Assembly (NCBI RefSeq): GCF_003703835.1
Contig: NZ_RDQR01000008.1
Coordinates: forward strand, 28,098-92,097
Length of the DNA stretch: 64,000 bases
Reading direction: 5' to 3'
Source of the DNA: Auritidibacter ignavus
Lineage (GTDB): Bacteria > Actinomycetota > Actinomycetes > Actinomycetales > Micrococcaceae
Made by a program: the position numbers and the translations under genes. The notes beneath the pieces are model-generated. The model was given only the letters and a program-made list of their open reading frames with translations, was not told the DNA's origin and searched no databases. Below are positions 1-7,818 of the stretch, piece after piece (positions within the stretch are counted from its first letter, which is position 1; each line of letters begins with the position of its first letter).

Positions 1-721
1 CGGGCACGGCAAAAACCACGCCACCGGCGGCCCCCAGGATCACCCAGAGCAGATTCGTGATCGCTAAGGTTGCTTCCGGGCGGACGGTTCCAGCAATCAG
101 CAGGCCCAAGGCGGTAAAGGTGACCGCTCCCAGTACGATGAAGATCCCAGCGTATAACACCCCGACAGCGACCGGTCGCCACTCGAGAAACAGCGCGGCG
201 AGCCCTAAAACCATCAGTTGCACGATCAGCACCAGTACCACCGCGACCGCCTTGCCCAGCAGGAGTCCGGTCGGTCCCAGGGGAGTGGTGGACAGGTAGC
301 GAAGCACCCCGTAGCGTCGGTCAAATCCGGTCGCGATGCCCTGACCAGTTAGTCCCGAGGACAACACCGCCAAGGCCAACACGCCGGGGGTCGCGAGGTT
401 CACCGGCGAGATCGTGGACCCTTCAGCGACGATGAAGTCAGTCACCGACAGCGCGATCAGCACCATCAGTGGCAAGATGATCGACACCAGTAGCTGTTCC
501 CCATTGGACAAGGTGGTGCGGGTTTCATAGCCGCCCTGAGCAATCACGCGCCGAAACAAACCTGAGGCGTGAGGCCTGGCCACCGGCGTGAGATCCAGCA
601 TACGATCCTGATAGTGCGAACGGTATGTCAACTCATCGGCCTGTTCACGGAGCTGTCCATCGGGCCGGTCATCCGGGTGTGGGTCGGGCCGTGCCGGTTG
701 GTCCGGGTGCTGTTGGCTCAC
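1..721 (-). CDS. ABC-2 type exporter permease, partial (3' end beyond the window)
   Basis: Reading the minus strand from a GTG at 721 gives an open frame to the window edge (240 codons). A Pro/Asp-rich cytoplasmic N-terminus of about 60 residues is followed by several hydrophobic segments (around LLVSIILPLMVLIAL, then VLALAVLSSGL and AVAVVLVLIVQLMVLGLAALF), the pattern of ABC-2 type membrane subunits. The start overlaps the stop of the ATPase gene as GTGA, so the two are translationally coupled and form one exporter. Related actinobacterial pairs export drugs or unknown compounds; the substrate cannot be told. The C-terminal part is outside the window. Confidence 0.85.
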   Translation of the reverse strand, partial: MSQQHPDQPARPDPHPDDRPDGQLREQADELTYRSHYQDRMLDLTPVARPHASGLFRRVIAQGGYETRTTLSNGEQLLVSIILPLMVLIALSVTDFIVAEGSTISPVNLATPGVLALAVLSSGLTGQGIATGFDRRYGVLRYLSTTPLGPTGLLLGKAVAVVLVLIVQLMVLGLAALFLEWRPVAVGVLYAGIFIVLGAVTFTALGLLIAGTVRPEATLAITNLLWVILGAAGGVVFAVP

Positions 722-1707
722 GGGGTCACCTCCCAAAACACATCTTCTAACGACCGCCGGGACATCGACAGATCACGCGGCAGAATATCCCAGCGTTGCC
801 ACCACCGGGTCAATTCCACGTAGTCGGCTGGTTCTTGCAGTCCGCGCACCTGCCAGGTTTCCATCCCGACCATACCGGTCGCTTCGGTAGCGGTAACCCG
901 GTGTACGCTCAACGCCTCGGGCACATCGGCCAGGGCGTGGTCCGACAGGGGAGTTTCGACCGAGAACAGCACAGCGGGACGGTCATGATGATCCGTCAAT
1001 TCGGCAACGGTTCCTTCACGCTCCACCCGGCCGTGATTGATCAGGATGACCCGATCGGCTAGCTTTTCGGCATCATCGAGGAGGTGGGTGGTGAGTACGA
1101 TGGCCAGTCCGGCGTGTTTCATCTGCTGGATCAGCTCAAACACGACCCGGCGAGAGACTGGATCGAGTCCGGCCGAGGGCTCATCCAAGAAGATCACCGA
1201 GGGCCGACCGATCAGCGCGGCAGCCATTGCAACCCGCTGTTGCTGGCCCCCCGACAGTCGGCGTATGGTCCGATCCTGAAACTCGGTGATCTCCAACCGG
1301 TTGATCAAAGCGTAAATATCCAGGGGCTCTCGGTAGAGGTGAGCCAGATGTTCAATCAGGCGCAAGGGCGTCACCGACGGTGGTAATCCGCCATCCTGCA
1401 ACATCACCCCAACCTGGCTTCGCAGCGCTGCGGTGGCGGTAAAGGGGTCCTGACCTAACAGCCGGACACTACCGGCAGAGGGCTTGACCAGTCCCTGGGC
1501 AATCGACAACGTGGTGGTTTTGCCGGCACCGTTGGGCCCCAATAGGGCCGTCACCTCCCCGGCGCGGGCTTGCAGGCTCATACCCCGCAGAATGTTGACG
1601 GTGCCTTCGTCAGAATTCACGCTCAGCCACACATCATCAACGTCGAGCAGGATCTGATCTGATCCAGCGTTGCTCGTGTCTGGATGGAGAGAGGATGCAG
1701 AAGTCAC
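718..1707 (-). CDS. ABC transporter ATP-binding protein (exporter type)
   Basis: ATPase subunit of the ABC-2 exporter encoded with the permease at 1-721. Walker A (GPNGAGKTT), signature (LSGGQQQR), Walker B (VIFLDEP) and the H-loop (TTHLL) are all present, so it should be active. An ATG at 1815 would add 36 unlikely residues. I prefer the GTG at 1707, because a TATAGT -10 box lies exactly 7 bases upstream and would give a leaderless mRNA; another GTG at 1716 overlaps that box. Predicted length is 329 residues, with a C-terminal extension of about 80 residues after the ATPase core, as in DrrA/CcmA-like exporters. It is divergent from sufR. In related genomes this pair sits next to the SUF operon, sometimes beside heme A synthesis genes; a functional link is not shown here. 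Confidence 0.87.
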   Translation of the reverse strand: MTSASSLHPDTSNAGSDQILLDVDDVWLSVNSDEGTVNILRGMSLQARAGEVTALLGPNGAGKTTTLSIAQGLVKPSAGSVRLLGQDPFTATAALRSQVGVMLQDGGLPPSVTPLRLIEHLAHLYREPLDIYALINRLEITEFQDRTIRRLSGGQQQRVAMAAALIGRPSVIFLDEPSAGLDPVSRRVVFELIQQMKHAGLAIVLTTHLLDDAEKLADRVILINHGRVEREGTVAELTDHHDRPAVLFSVETPLSDHALADVPEALSVHRVTATEATGMVGMETWQVRGLQEPADYVELTRWWQRWDILPRDLSMSRRSLEDVFWEVTP

Positions 1708-1714
1708 GGTGTTC

Positions 1715-1720
1715 ACTATA
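1715..1720 (-). promoter_or_regulatory. Putative -10 element for leaderless ABC ATPase gene
   Basis: Minus-strand TATAGT followed by 7 bases and then a GTG codon at 1707. Start codon and expected transcription start coincide, as in leaderless actinobacterial genes. No convincing -35 box is visible. Confidence 0.45.
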
Positions 1721-1830
1721 GCTACTTGGATCATGGCTATTCGGACAGCAGAAGCTATTCGGAGATCAGACGTGGAGCAGGTGGGGGCCGGTCTTGACCG
1801 GTCATCCGGCGTCATCTCGTCGCGAACTTA

Positions 1831-1838
1831 GGCATGCC
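1831..1838. promoter_or_regulatory. Palindrome GGCATGCC upstream of sufR, possible operator
   Basis: An 8-base perfect palindrome flanked by TTA and AAA lies about 27 bases upstream of the sufR -10 box, in the divergent region with the ABC exporter. SufR proteins are known to autorepress their own operon through inverted repeats. Assigning this site to SufR is inference from position only. Confidence 0.25.
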
Positions 1839-1864
1839 AAACTATCAGTCCGCACGATCCCGCG

Positions 1865-1870
1865 TATAAT
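1865..1870 (+). promoter_or_regulatory. Putative -10 element of the sufR-suf operon
   Basis: A consensus TATAAT sits 11 bases before the sufR ATG, predicting a leader of only about 4-5 bases. The AGGA at 1872-1875 could act as a ribosome binding site only if transcription starts further upstream. Confidence 0.55.
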
Positions 1871-1881
1871 TAGGAAATATC

Positions 1882-2661
1882 ATGGTTACTTATTTTCCCC
1901 GTCACCAAGAGACTTCCGGAACGAAGTCTGCGACGCAGTCTGGCGAACCGGCCGGTAGCTCTCGGGAAAACACCCGCGAGAAGGTGCTCCATGCCGTGCT
2001 GACGCGCGGGCCGGTGAGCGCCGCTGCCATCGGTAGTGAGTTGCATCTGACTGCCGCGGCCGTGCGACGCCACCTCGACGCTCTCGAGTCCGAGGGGTTG
2101 ATCGAGGTTAAGTCGGTCTCCGGCGATGCGGGTGCCGGGCGTCCCTCCAAACGCTATGTCGTCACGCACGAAGGACAACAACAGCTCGGGGATGATTACC
2201 TGGCCGTGACGAGCGCTGCCATGGAAATGATTGCCGAGCTGGGTGGGCCCGAGGCGGTCCGCCGGTTCGCCCGGGACCATTTCGCCGAGGTCGAGACGCT
2301 ATTCCTGGATCGAGCCACCGACGAGATGACGCTGTCGGAGCGGATCAAGGTGCTCACCGCCGTGTTGGATGAACTCGGTTACGCGGCCACCACCCGGCGC
2401 GCCGGACGCGGTGCACGCGTGACGACCCTGCGGGCAGCCCAGATTTGTCAGGGACACTGCCCGATCAAGGATCTGGCCGCGCAGTACCCCGAGTTTTGTG
2501 AAGAAGAAACCGAACTGTTCGCCCGGTTGTTGCAGGTAGATGTGCGCCGATTGGCGACCCTGCCCACCGGCGGGCATGTGTGCACCACGCACGTGCCCCT
2601 AGGGCGCAAGGCCTATGCGTCGTTGACTGCCCAAGCCGAACAGAATGCTGCCCGAGCTTAA
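1882..2661 (+). CDS. sufR: SufR, iron-sulfur cluster-sensing transcriptional repressor
   Basis: Winged-helix regulator of the SUF operon, 259 residues, close to the usual size of mycobacterial SufR. The N-terminal third holds an ArsR/DeoR-like helix-turn-helix (around residues 32-70, with AAAVRRHLDALESEGLIEV as recognition helix and wing start). The C-terminal part has the cluster-binding cysteines of the actinobacterial family: ICQGHC, then PEFCEEE, then HVCTTH. With a bound Fe-S cluster the family represses suf transcription, and loss of the cluster relieves it. It is the first gene of a plus-strand run with sufB, sufD, sufC and sufT, 80 bases before sufB, consistent with autoregulation. 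The ATG at 1882 was chosen because it lies just behind a TATAAT box. Confidence 0.93.
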   Translation: MVTYFPRHQETSGTKSATQSGEPAGSSRENTREKVLHAVLTRGPVSAAAIGSELHLTAAAVRRHLDALESEGLIEVKSVSGDAGAGRPSKRYVVTHEGQQQLGDDYLAVTSAAMEMIAELGGPEAVRRFARDHFAEVETLFLDRATDEMTLSERIKVLTAVLDELGYAATTRRAGRGARVTTLRAAQICQGHCPIKDLAAQYPEFCEEETELFARLLQVDVRRLATLPTGGHVCTTHVPLGRKAYASLTAQAEQNAARA

Positions 2662-2741
2662 GCGGTGACCATCCGGAGTGATCCGGAGGCAAGCCGTTGC
2701 GACCACCCGACCATGACAACCAGCGATAAAAGAGGTTGATG

Positions 2742-4202
2742 ATGACCGATCAGATCAGTCAAGACACCGCCGATCCACGGGTCATTCAAAGAGTTCTGGA
2801 CGACAATCCAGAACTGAAGTCCCTGGGTAACTACGAATTCGGCTGGCACGACTCCGACGAGGCCGGCGCTGTTGCCAAACGTGGCCTGGATGAGGACGTC
2901 GTCCGGCACATCTCCAGCATCAAAGAAGAGCCCGAATGGATGCTGAAAACCCGGTTGAAGGGTCTGCGCTACTTCGACCGCAAACCGTTGCCGACCTGGG
3001 GTGCCGACCTGTCCGGGATCGATTTCGATCGTATTAAGTATTTCGTGCGTTCCACCGAGCGTCAGGCCAGCACCTGGGAAGAACTTCCCGAAGACATCTT
3101 GGAGACTTACGAGCGGTTGGGTATCCCCGAGGCCGAGCGTGAGCGCCTGGTCGCCGGTGTGGCCGCCCAGTACGAGTCCGAGGTGGTCTACCACCAGGTC
3201 CGTGAAGATCTGGAGGCCCAGGGCGTGATCTTCATGGATACCGACACCGCTTTGAGAGAACACCCGGAGTTCTTTGAGGAGTACTTCGGCTCGGTGATTC
3301 CGGTCGGCGATAATAAGTTCGCCGCGCTGAACACCGCGGTCTGGTCCGGTGGGTCCTTCGTCTACGTCCCCAAGGGCGTACACGTCGAGATCCCGTTGCA
3401 GGCCTACTTCCGGATCAATACCGAGAACATGGGTCAGTTCGAACGGACGCTGATCATCGCCGACGAGGACTCCTACGTCCACTACATCGAAGGTTGCACC
3501 GCCCCGATCTACCAGACCGATTCGTTGCACTCAGCTGTGGTGGAGATCGTGGTCAAGAAGAACGCCCGCGTGCGTTACACCACCATTCAGAACTGGTCGA
3601 ATAACGTGTATAACCTGGTCACCAAGCGTGCCGTGTGCGAAGAGGGCGGGACCATGGAGTGGATCGACGGCAACATTGGCGCCAAGACCACCATGAAGTA
3701 CCCAGCCGTCTACCTCACCGGTGAGCACGCTCGCGGTGAGACCCTGTCGATGGCTTTCGCCGGCGCCGGCCAGCACCAGGATACCGGTTCCAAGATGGTA
3801 CACCTGGCTCCGAATACCTCCTCGAACATCGTCTCCAAGTCGGTGGCGCGTGGTGGGGGGCGCGCAGCCTACCGTGGCCTGGTCCAGATCGTGTCCGGGG
3901 CGAAGAACTCCGCGAACTCCACGATCTGTGACGCACTGCTCGTTGATACCATTTCGCGCACCGACACCTACCCCTACATCGATATTCGCGAAGACGACGT
4001 CGCTCTCGGCCACGAGGCCACCGTCTCCAAGGTCTCTGAACAGCAGCTGTTCTACCTCATGAGTCGTGGCCTGTCCGAGACGGATGCGATGGCGATGATC
4101 GTCCGCGGGTTCGTGGAGCCGATTTCCCGGCACTTGCCCATGGAATACGCACTGGAACTGAACAAGCTAATCGAATTGCAAATGGAAGGATCGGTGGGCT
4201 AA
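2742..4202 (+). CDS. sufB: SufB, Fe-S cluster assembly scaffold protein
   Basis: Scaffold subunit of the SufBCD complex, where nascent Fe-S clusters are built in the cytosol. The 486-residue length and the beta-helix core with strongly conserved stretches ([41 protein letters not shown]) identify it. The C-terminal block has the cysteine in [11 protein letters not shown] and the motif [12 protein letters not shown] that contacts SufC. Three adjacent starts exist (TTG 2736, ATG 2739, ATG 2742); AAAAGAGG ending at 2735 lies 6 bases before the ATG at 2742. sufD begins 2 bases after the stop. SufB is about 60 residues longer than SufD, as usual. Confidence 0.97.
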   Translation: MTDQISQDTADPRVIQRVLDDNPELKSLGNYEFGWHDSDEAGAVAKRGLDEDVVRHISSIKEEPEWMLKTRLKGLRYFDRKPLPTWGADLSGIDFDRIKYFVRSTERQASTWEELPEDILETYERLGIPEAERERLVAGVAAQYESEVVYHQVREDLEAQGVIFMDTDTALREHPEFFEEYFGSVIPVGDNKFAALNTAVWSGGSFVYVPKGVHVEIPLQAYFRINTENMGQFERTLIIADEDSYVHYIEGCTAPIYQTDSLHSAVVEIVVKKNARVRYTTIQNWSNNVYNLVTKRAVCEEGGTMEWIDGNIGAKTTMKYPAVYLTGEHARGETLSMAFAGAGQHQDTGSKMVHLAPNTSSNIVSKSVARGGGRAAYRGLVQIVSGAKNSANSTICDALLVDTISRTDTYPYIDIREDDVALGHEATVSKVSEQQLFYLMSRGLSETDAMAMIVRGFVEPISRHLPMEYALELNKLIELQMEGSVG

Positions 4203-4204
4203 CG

Positions 4205-5479
4205 GTGACCAACGCTACACACGCTCGTGACACGGAAACCGGGGGAGCGGCTCCCCTGATTCCAGGCATGACGGATGAGGGTGAGACCTTGTCCACGGAG
4301 ATCGCCGATGCCACCCAGGCGTCCCACCTGGATGCCGAGACCAAACAGAAATTCGGTACCTCACGCGCCGACCGGACCATCAGCTACGATCTGGCGGACT
4401 TCCCACAGCTCACCGGACGCGAAGAGGAATGGCGGTTCACTCCGATCGAGCGGCTTTCCGGTCTGGAGTTGCCCGGTGGCGATGAGCAGCGACTGACCGG
4501 ACCGGCTCCGCAGGTCACCGTGGAAGAAACCCAGGGCGTCACGGTCGAAACCGTCGGCCGCGACGATCAGCGTCTGGGGCAGGCTTTCATTCCTGATGAT
4601 CGCGTCTCAGCGGCTGCCTGGCACAACTTTCAGGAGGCCACCGTGATCACTGTGGCTGACGAAACCGAACTCGACAAGCCGTTGCTGGTCGATATCGCTG
4701 GCCAGTCCCAGGAGCCAGCCGCTCAACACGTGCGAATTCACATAGGTCGCCATTCCCAGGTGGTGCTGGTGATCAACCAGTCCGGATCAGCGGTGCTGGG
4801 TCAAAATATCGAGATCACTGTGGATGAGGGTGCCTCACTGAACGTGGTCAGCATCCAAGCCTGGGACGAGGGTTCGGTCCACGCCGGATCCCAGCAGGCC
4901 AAGGTGGGTCGCGACGCCAAGTACCGCCATACCTTGGTCACCTACGGCGGTTCGTTAGTCCGATTGACGCCGACGACCCGCTTCGCCGGTCCCGGCGCCA
5001 ACGTGGAGATGTATGGCCTATACTTCGCTGATGCCGGCCAGCACCTGGAGCACCGGATCTTCGTGGATCACTCCACCGAGAACTGCGTCTCCGATGCGCT
5101 GTACAAGGGAGCGCTACAGGGTGATTCGGCTCGTACTGTGTGGGTTGGCGATGTGCTGATCCGTAAAGAGGCAGAAGGCACTGATACCTACGAGAAGAAC
5201 GAGAACCTGTTGCTCACCGACGGCGCGCAAGCCGATTCGGTTCCGAACCTGGAGATCGAAACCGGCGTCATTGAAGGTGGCGGACACGCATCCTCCACCG
5301 GTCGCTTCGATGAGAATCAGCTGTTCTACCTGATGGCCCGGGGTATTCCCGAGCCCCAGGCCCGCAAGCTGATCGTGCGTGGGTTTTTGAACGAAATCAT
5401 CCAGAAGATCGGTATCGACGATGTGGAACGCCGACTCGTGGAAGTCATGGAAGCCGAAATCCGCGGGCTAGAATTCTAA
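4205..5479 (+). CDS. sufD: SufD, Fe-S cluster assembly protein
   Basis: Partner of SufB in the SufBC2D complex; it helps iron entry and complex assembly. It is 424 residues long with an acidic, poorly conserved N-terminus, a central right-handed beta-helix and the C-terminal SufBD signature (GGGHASSTGRFDENQLFYLMARGI), including the histidine and the SufC-contact helix. It starts with GTG two bases after the sufB stop, so translation is probably coupled. Many actinobacteria with this gene order have a Rieske-type ferredoxin gene between sufD and sufC; here only 83 bases separate sufD from sufC, so none is present. Confidence 0.96.
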   Translation: MTNATHARDTETGGAAPLIPGMTDEGETLSTEIADATQASHLDAETKQKFGTSRADRTISYDLADFPQLTGREEEWRFTPIERLSGLELPGGDEQRLTGPAPQVTVEETQGVTVETVGRDDQRLGQAFIPDDRVSAAAWHNFQEATVITVADETELDKPLLVDIAGQSQEPAAQHVRIHIGRHSQVVLVINQSGSAVLGQNIEITVDEGASLNVVSIQAWDEGSVHAGSQQAKVGRDAKYRHTLVTYGGSLVRLTPTTRFAGPGANVEMYGLYFADAGQHLEHRIFVDHSTENCVSDALYKGALQGDSARTVWVGDVLIRKEAEGTDTYEKNENLLLTDGAQADSVPNLEIETGVIEGGGHASSTGRFDENQLFYLMARGIPEPQARKLIVRGFLNEIIQKIGIDDVERRLVEVMEAEIRGLEF

Positions 5480-5562
5480 TTCCCGCGAGCTACCCACTAC
5501 CAACGACGACCGGAGGCCGGTTGGCCTTCACCAAACCAAGGCATCAAGGAGAATTTGTAGCT

Positions 5563-6330
5563 ATGTCAACCCTTGAGGTAAAGAACCTCCACGTTTCGAT
5601 CGAGACCGAAGACGGCGTCAAAGAGATTTTGAAAGGCGTGAACCTGACCGTCAATTCCGGTGAGACTCACGCGCTGATGGGCCCCAACGGCTCAGGAAAG
5701 TCCACTATGGCCTCGGCCATCGCCGGTCACCCGGCCTATGAAGTCACCGCAGGTGAGATCCTGCTCGACGGTGAGGACCTGCTGGAAAAGTCTGTCGACG
5801 AACGCGCTCAGGCCGGTCTGTTCCTGGCCATGCAGTACCCGGTGGAAGTCCCCGGCGTGACCATGACCAACTTCCTGCGCACCGCCAAGACCGCCATCGA
5901 CGGTGAGGCGCCCTCCTTGCGTCACTGGTCCAAGGAAGTCAAGGACGCCTTCGAACGGCTCCAGATGGACCCGGCGTTCTCCACCCGTAACGTGAACGAA
6001 GGGTTCTCTGGTGGTGAAAAGAAGCGCGCCGAAATCTTGCAGCTGGAACTATTCAAGCCTAAGTTCGCCATCCTGGATGAGACCGACTCCGGGCTGGACA
6101 TTGACGCGCTACGTATCGTGTCCGAAGGTGTCAACCGGGCACAGGACGCCAACGGCTTGGGCACCCTGTTGATCACCCACTACACCCGCATTCTGCGCTA
6201 CATCAAGCCAGACTTCGTGCACGTGTTCGTGGACGGTCACGTGGTGGACTCCGGAGGTCCTGAGCTGGCCGATAAGCTGGAAGAAGAAGGCTACATCAAC
6301 TACGAAAAGGCTGCCGTAGCTCAGGCCTAG
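5563..6330 (+). CDS. sufC: SufC, ABC-type ATPase of Fe-S cluster assembly
   Basis: Soluble ABC ATPase that powers conformational change in SufBC2D; not a transporter. Walker A (GPNGSGKST), the SufC-type signature (GFSGGEKKR), Walker B (FAILDETDSGLD) and the histidine switch (LLITHYTRIL) are intact. Length from the ATG at 5563 is 255 residues, normal for the family; AAGGAG at 5546-5551 precedes it by 11 bases. A longer in-frame start at 5521 adds 14 residues without conservation and was not used. It lies 83 bases after sufD and 66 bases before sufT. Confidence 0.97.
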   Translation: MSTLEVKNLHVSIETEDGVKEILKGVNLTVNSGETHALMGPNGSGKSTMASAIAGHPAYEVTAGEILLDGEDLLEKSVDERAQAGLFLAMQYPVEVPGVTMTNFLRTAKTAIDGEAPSLRHWSKEVKDAFERLQMDPAFSTRNVNEGFSGGEKKRAEILQLELFKPKFAILDETDSGLDIDALRIVSEGVNRAQDANGLGTLLITHYTRILRYIKPDFVHVFVDGHVVDSGGPELADKLEEEGYINYEKAAVAQA

Positions 6331-6396
6331 TCGGCCCGTGTGGCCACAGCCTGACAGCGCGAAAGCCACGACCGACCTGAAGAAGGTGTTCCCATC

Positions 6397-6723
6397 ATGA
6401 CTGACGTGAGTGCACAAACACCGATCGAGGACCTCGAAGAGGCCCTGAAAGACGTGATTGACCCCGAACTGGGTATCAACGTCGTGGATCTGGGGTTACT
6501 CTATGGTCTGAACTACGCCGAAGACGGTGTGCTGATCGTGGATATGACATTGACCACTGCAGCCTGCCCGCTGACGGATGAAATCGAAGATCAGGTCGGT
6601 CGGGCTATCGGCACGATGGTGGACGAATGGCGACTGAACTGGGTCTGGATGCCACCATGGGGCCCAGAACGCATTACTGAAGACGGGCGCGATCAGATGC
6701 GGGCCTTAGGGTTCAACATCTAA
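6397..6723 (+). CDS. sufT: SufT / MIP18-family (DUF59) Fe-S assembly factor
   Basis: Small (108-residue) protein of the MIP18/DUF59 family, which helps deliver Fe-S clusters to apo-proteins. The typical motif DPELGINVVDLGLLYGL is at the start of the domain and the conserved cysteine lies in TTAACPLTDEIEDQV. It is the last gene of the SUF operon. In mycobacteria the equivalent gene follows sufS and sufU; here it follows sufC directly, so cysteine desulfurase and the sulfur-transfer protein must be encoded elsewhere. AGAAGG lies about 10 bases before the ATG. Confidence 0.93.
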   Translation: MTDVSAQTPIEDLEEALKDVIDPELGINVVDLGLLYGLNYAEDGVLIVDMTLTTAACPLTDEIEDQVGRAIGTMVDEWRLNWVWMPPWGPERITEDGRDQMRALGFNI

Positions 6724-6742
6724 GATCGGTCAGGGCGATCGT

Positions 6743-6811
6743 GTGCCGATCTGGCACGTCCGATCGATCCAGCTGATCGGACTGTCCGGCAGGAGGGGGC
6801 AACCCCCACCT
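6743..6811 (+). terminator. Weak hairpins after the SUF operon
   Basis: Two small stem-loops follow sufT: GTGCC-N5-GGCAC at 6743-6757, and AGG-A-GGGGG-CAA-CCCCC-A-CCT at 6791-6811 (8 pairs with an A-A mismatch). Neither has a U tract. The rest of the gap to rnhA (6812-6976) holds a possible -10 (TAAACT, 6927-6932) and a short inverted repeat GTGAC-ATC-GTCAC at 6940-6952; I see no gene in it. Confidence 0.35.
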
Positions 6812-6976
6812 GTTGCAGTGACTCCTGATCCACCTCGAGGGCCGTGTTCACCTGTGTTGTCACCTGACACCGGTGGATACGGTCCTTGATCGTCTCCATC
6901 TACTCCAACCACCCCATTTCTTCTCGTAAACTCCCGTTCGTGACATCGTCACGTCCCGCACAGAAAAGGACCGCAC

Positions 6977-7708
6977 ATGACTGAGCTGTTGACCGTCGCC
7001 GTGGATGGTTCGGCCCTGGGCAATCCCGGTCCTGCCGGATGGTGCTGGTATATCTCTGACGAGCACTGGGCCGCTGGCGGGTGGGACGAGGCCACCAATA
7101 ACCAGGGCGAGTTACAGGCTGTGATTGAGTTGCTGGCGACCACGGCAAATCTGGACACCGACCTGCACATCGTGGCGGATTCGCAATACGTCATCAACTC
7201 CATCACCCAGTGGATGCCGGGCTGGAAGAAACGCGGGTGGAAGAAGAAGGACGGCAAACCGGTGCAGAACCAGCAGATGATGATCCACCTGGATCGGCTG
7301 ATGACTCAAGCCCAGCAGGCCGGACGAAAAATCCGGTTTGACTGGGTGAGAGGTCACACCGGGCATGAGCTGAATGAGGCCGCCGATCAACGGGCACGGG
7401 CCGTTGCCGAAGCCTTCCGGGACGGTACCGTACCTGATTATGGCCCGGGATTAAACAGCGCGGGGAGATCATCGCATCTCACGGCCTCGGAGTCGGTCGC
7501 ACAGCCAGCCTCAGCCGACCGTCTCGCGTCTGGAACCACCACGACGCAACCGAGACCCGGGGTGCAGGTGACGACCGAGCTCAGTCACGATGAATCGGAG
7601 ACGATTATTGCCCGAGCCCGACAGGCTCAGCGTAGTCCGCAACAAGAGCTCGCCCGCCTGATCCGACTGGCAATGAACCACGATTACCAGAGCCCGCCCG
7701 GCCATTGA
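6977..7708 (+). CDS. rnhA: Ribonuclease HI family protein with C-terminal extension
   Basis: Cleaves RNA in RNA-DNA hybrids. The RNase H fold occupies about residues 1-150, with the catalytic set visible: Asp10 (VAVDGSALGNPG), Glu45 (NNQGEL), Asp68 (VADSQYV), His127 (RGHTGH) and Asp137 (EAADQRA). The WKKRGWKKKDGKPVQN basic handle is typical of RNase HI. The 243-residue length exceeds the usual 150-160: the remaining 90 residues are a low-complexity Ser/Thr/Pro linker followed by a charged helical tail (ETIIARARQAQRSPQQELARLIRLAM) of unknown role. AAAAGGA precedes the ATG by 6 bases. Confidence 0.92.
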   Translation: MTELLTVAVDGSALGNPGPAGWCWYISDEHWAAGGWDEATNNQGELQAVIELLATTANLDTDLHIVADSQYVINSITQWMPGWKKRGWKKKDGKPVQNQQMMIHLDRLMTQAQQAGRKIRFDWVRGHTGHELNEAADQRARAVAEAFRDGTVPDYGPGLNSAGRSSHLTASESVAQPASADRLASGTTTTQPRPGVQVTTELSHDESETIIARARQAQRSPQQELARLIRLAMNHDYQSPPGH

Positions 7709-7818
7709 GCCTATTATTCTAGTCTGGAGTTGCCCCAGATGTGCACCTCTGCGCCACCCTGGTGTGCCTCCGTGCGGAACCCTTTCAGCTACGACCACAA
7801 CCCCCAAAGGTAACCCTG

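Noticed and set aside
2658..4133. Long open frames opposite sufB (290 and 200 codons on the minus strand)
   Set aside because: They mirror the codon pattern of sufB in high-GC DNA, have no motifs and lack ribosome binding sites.
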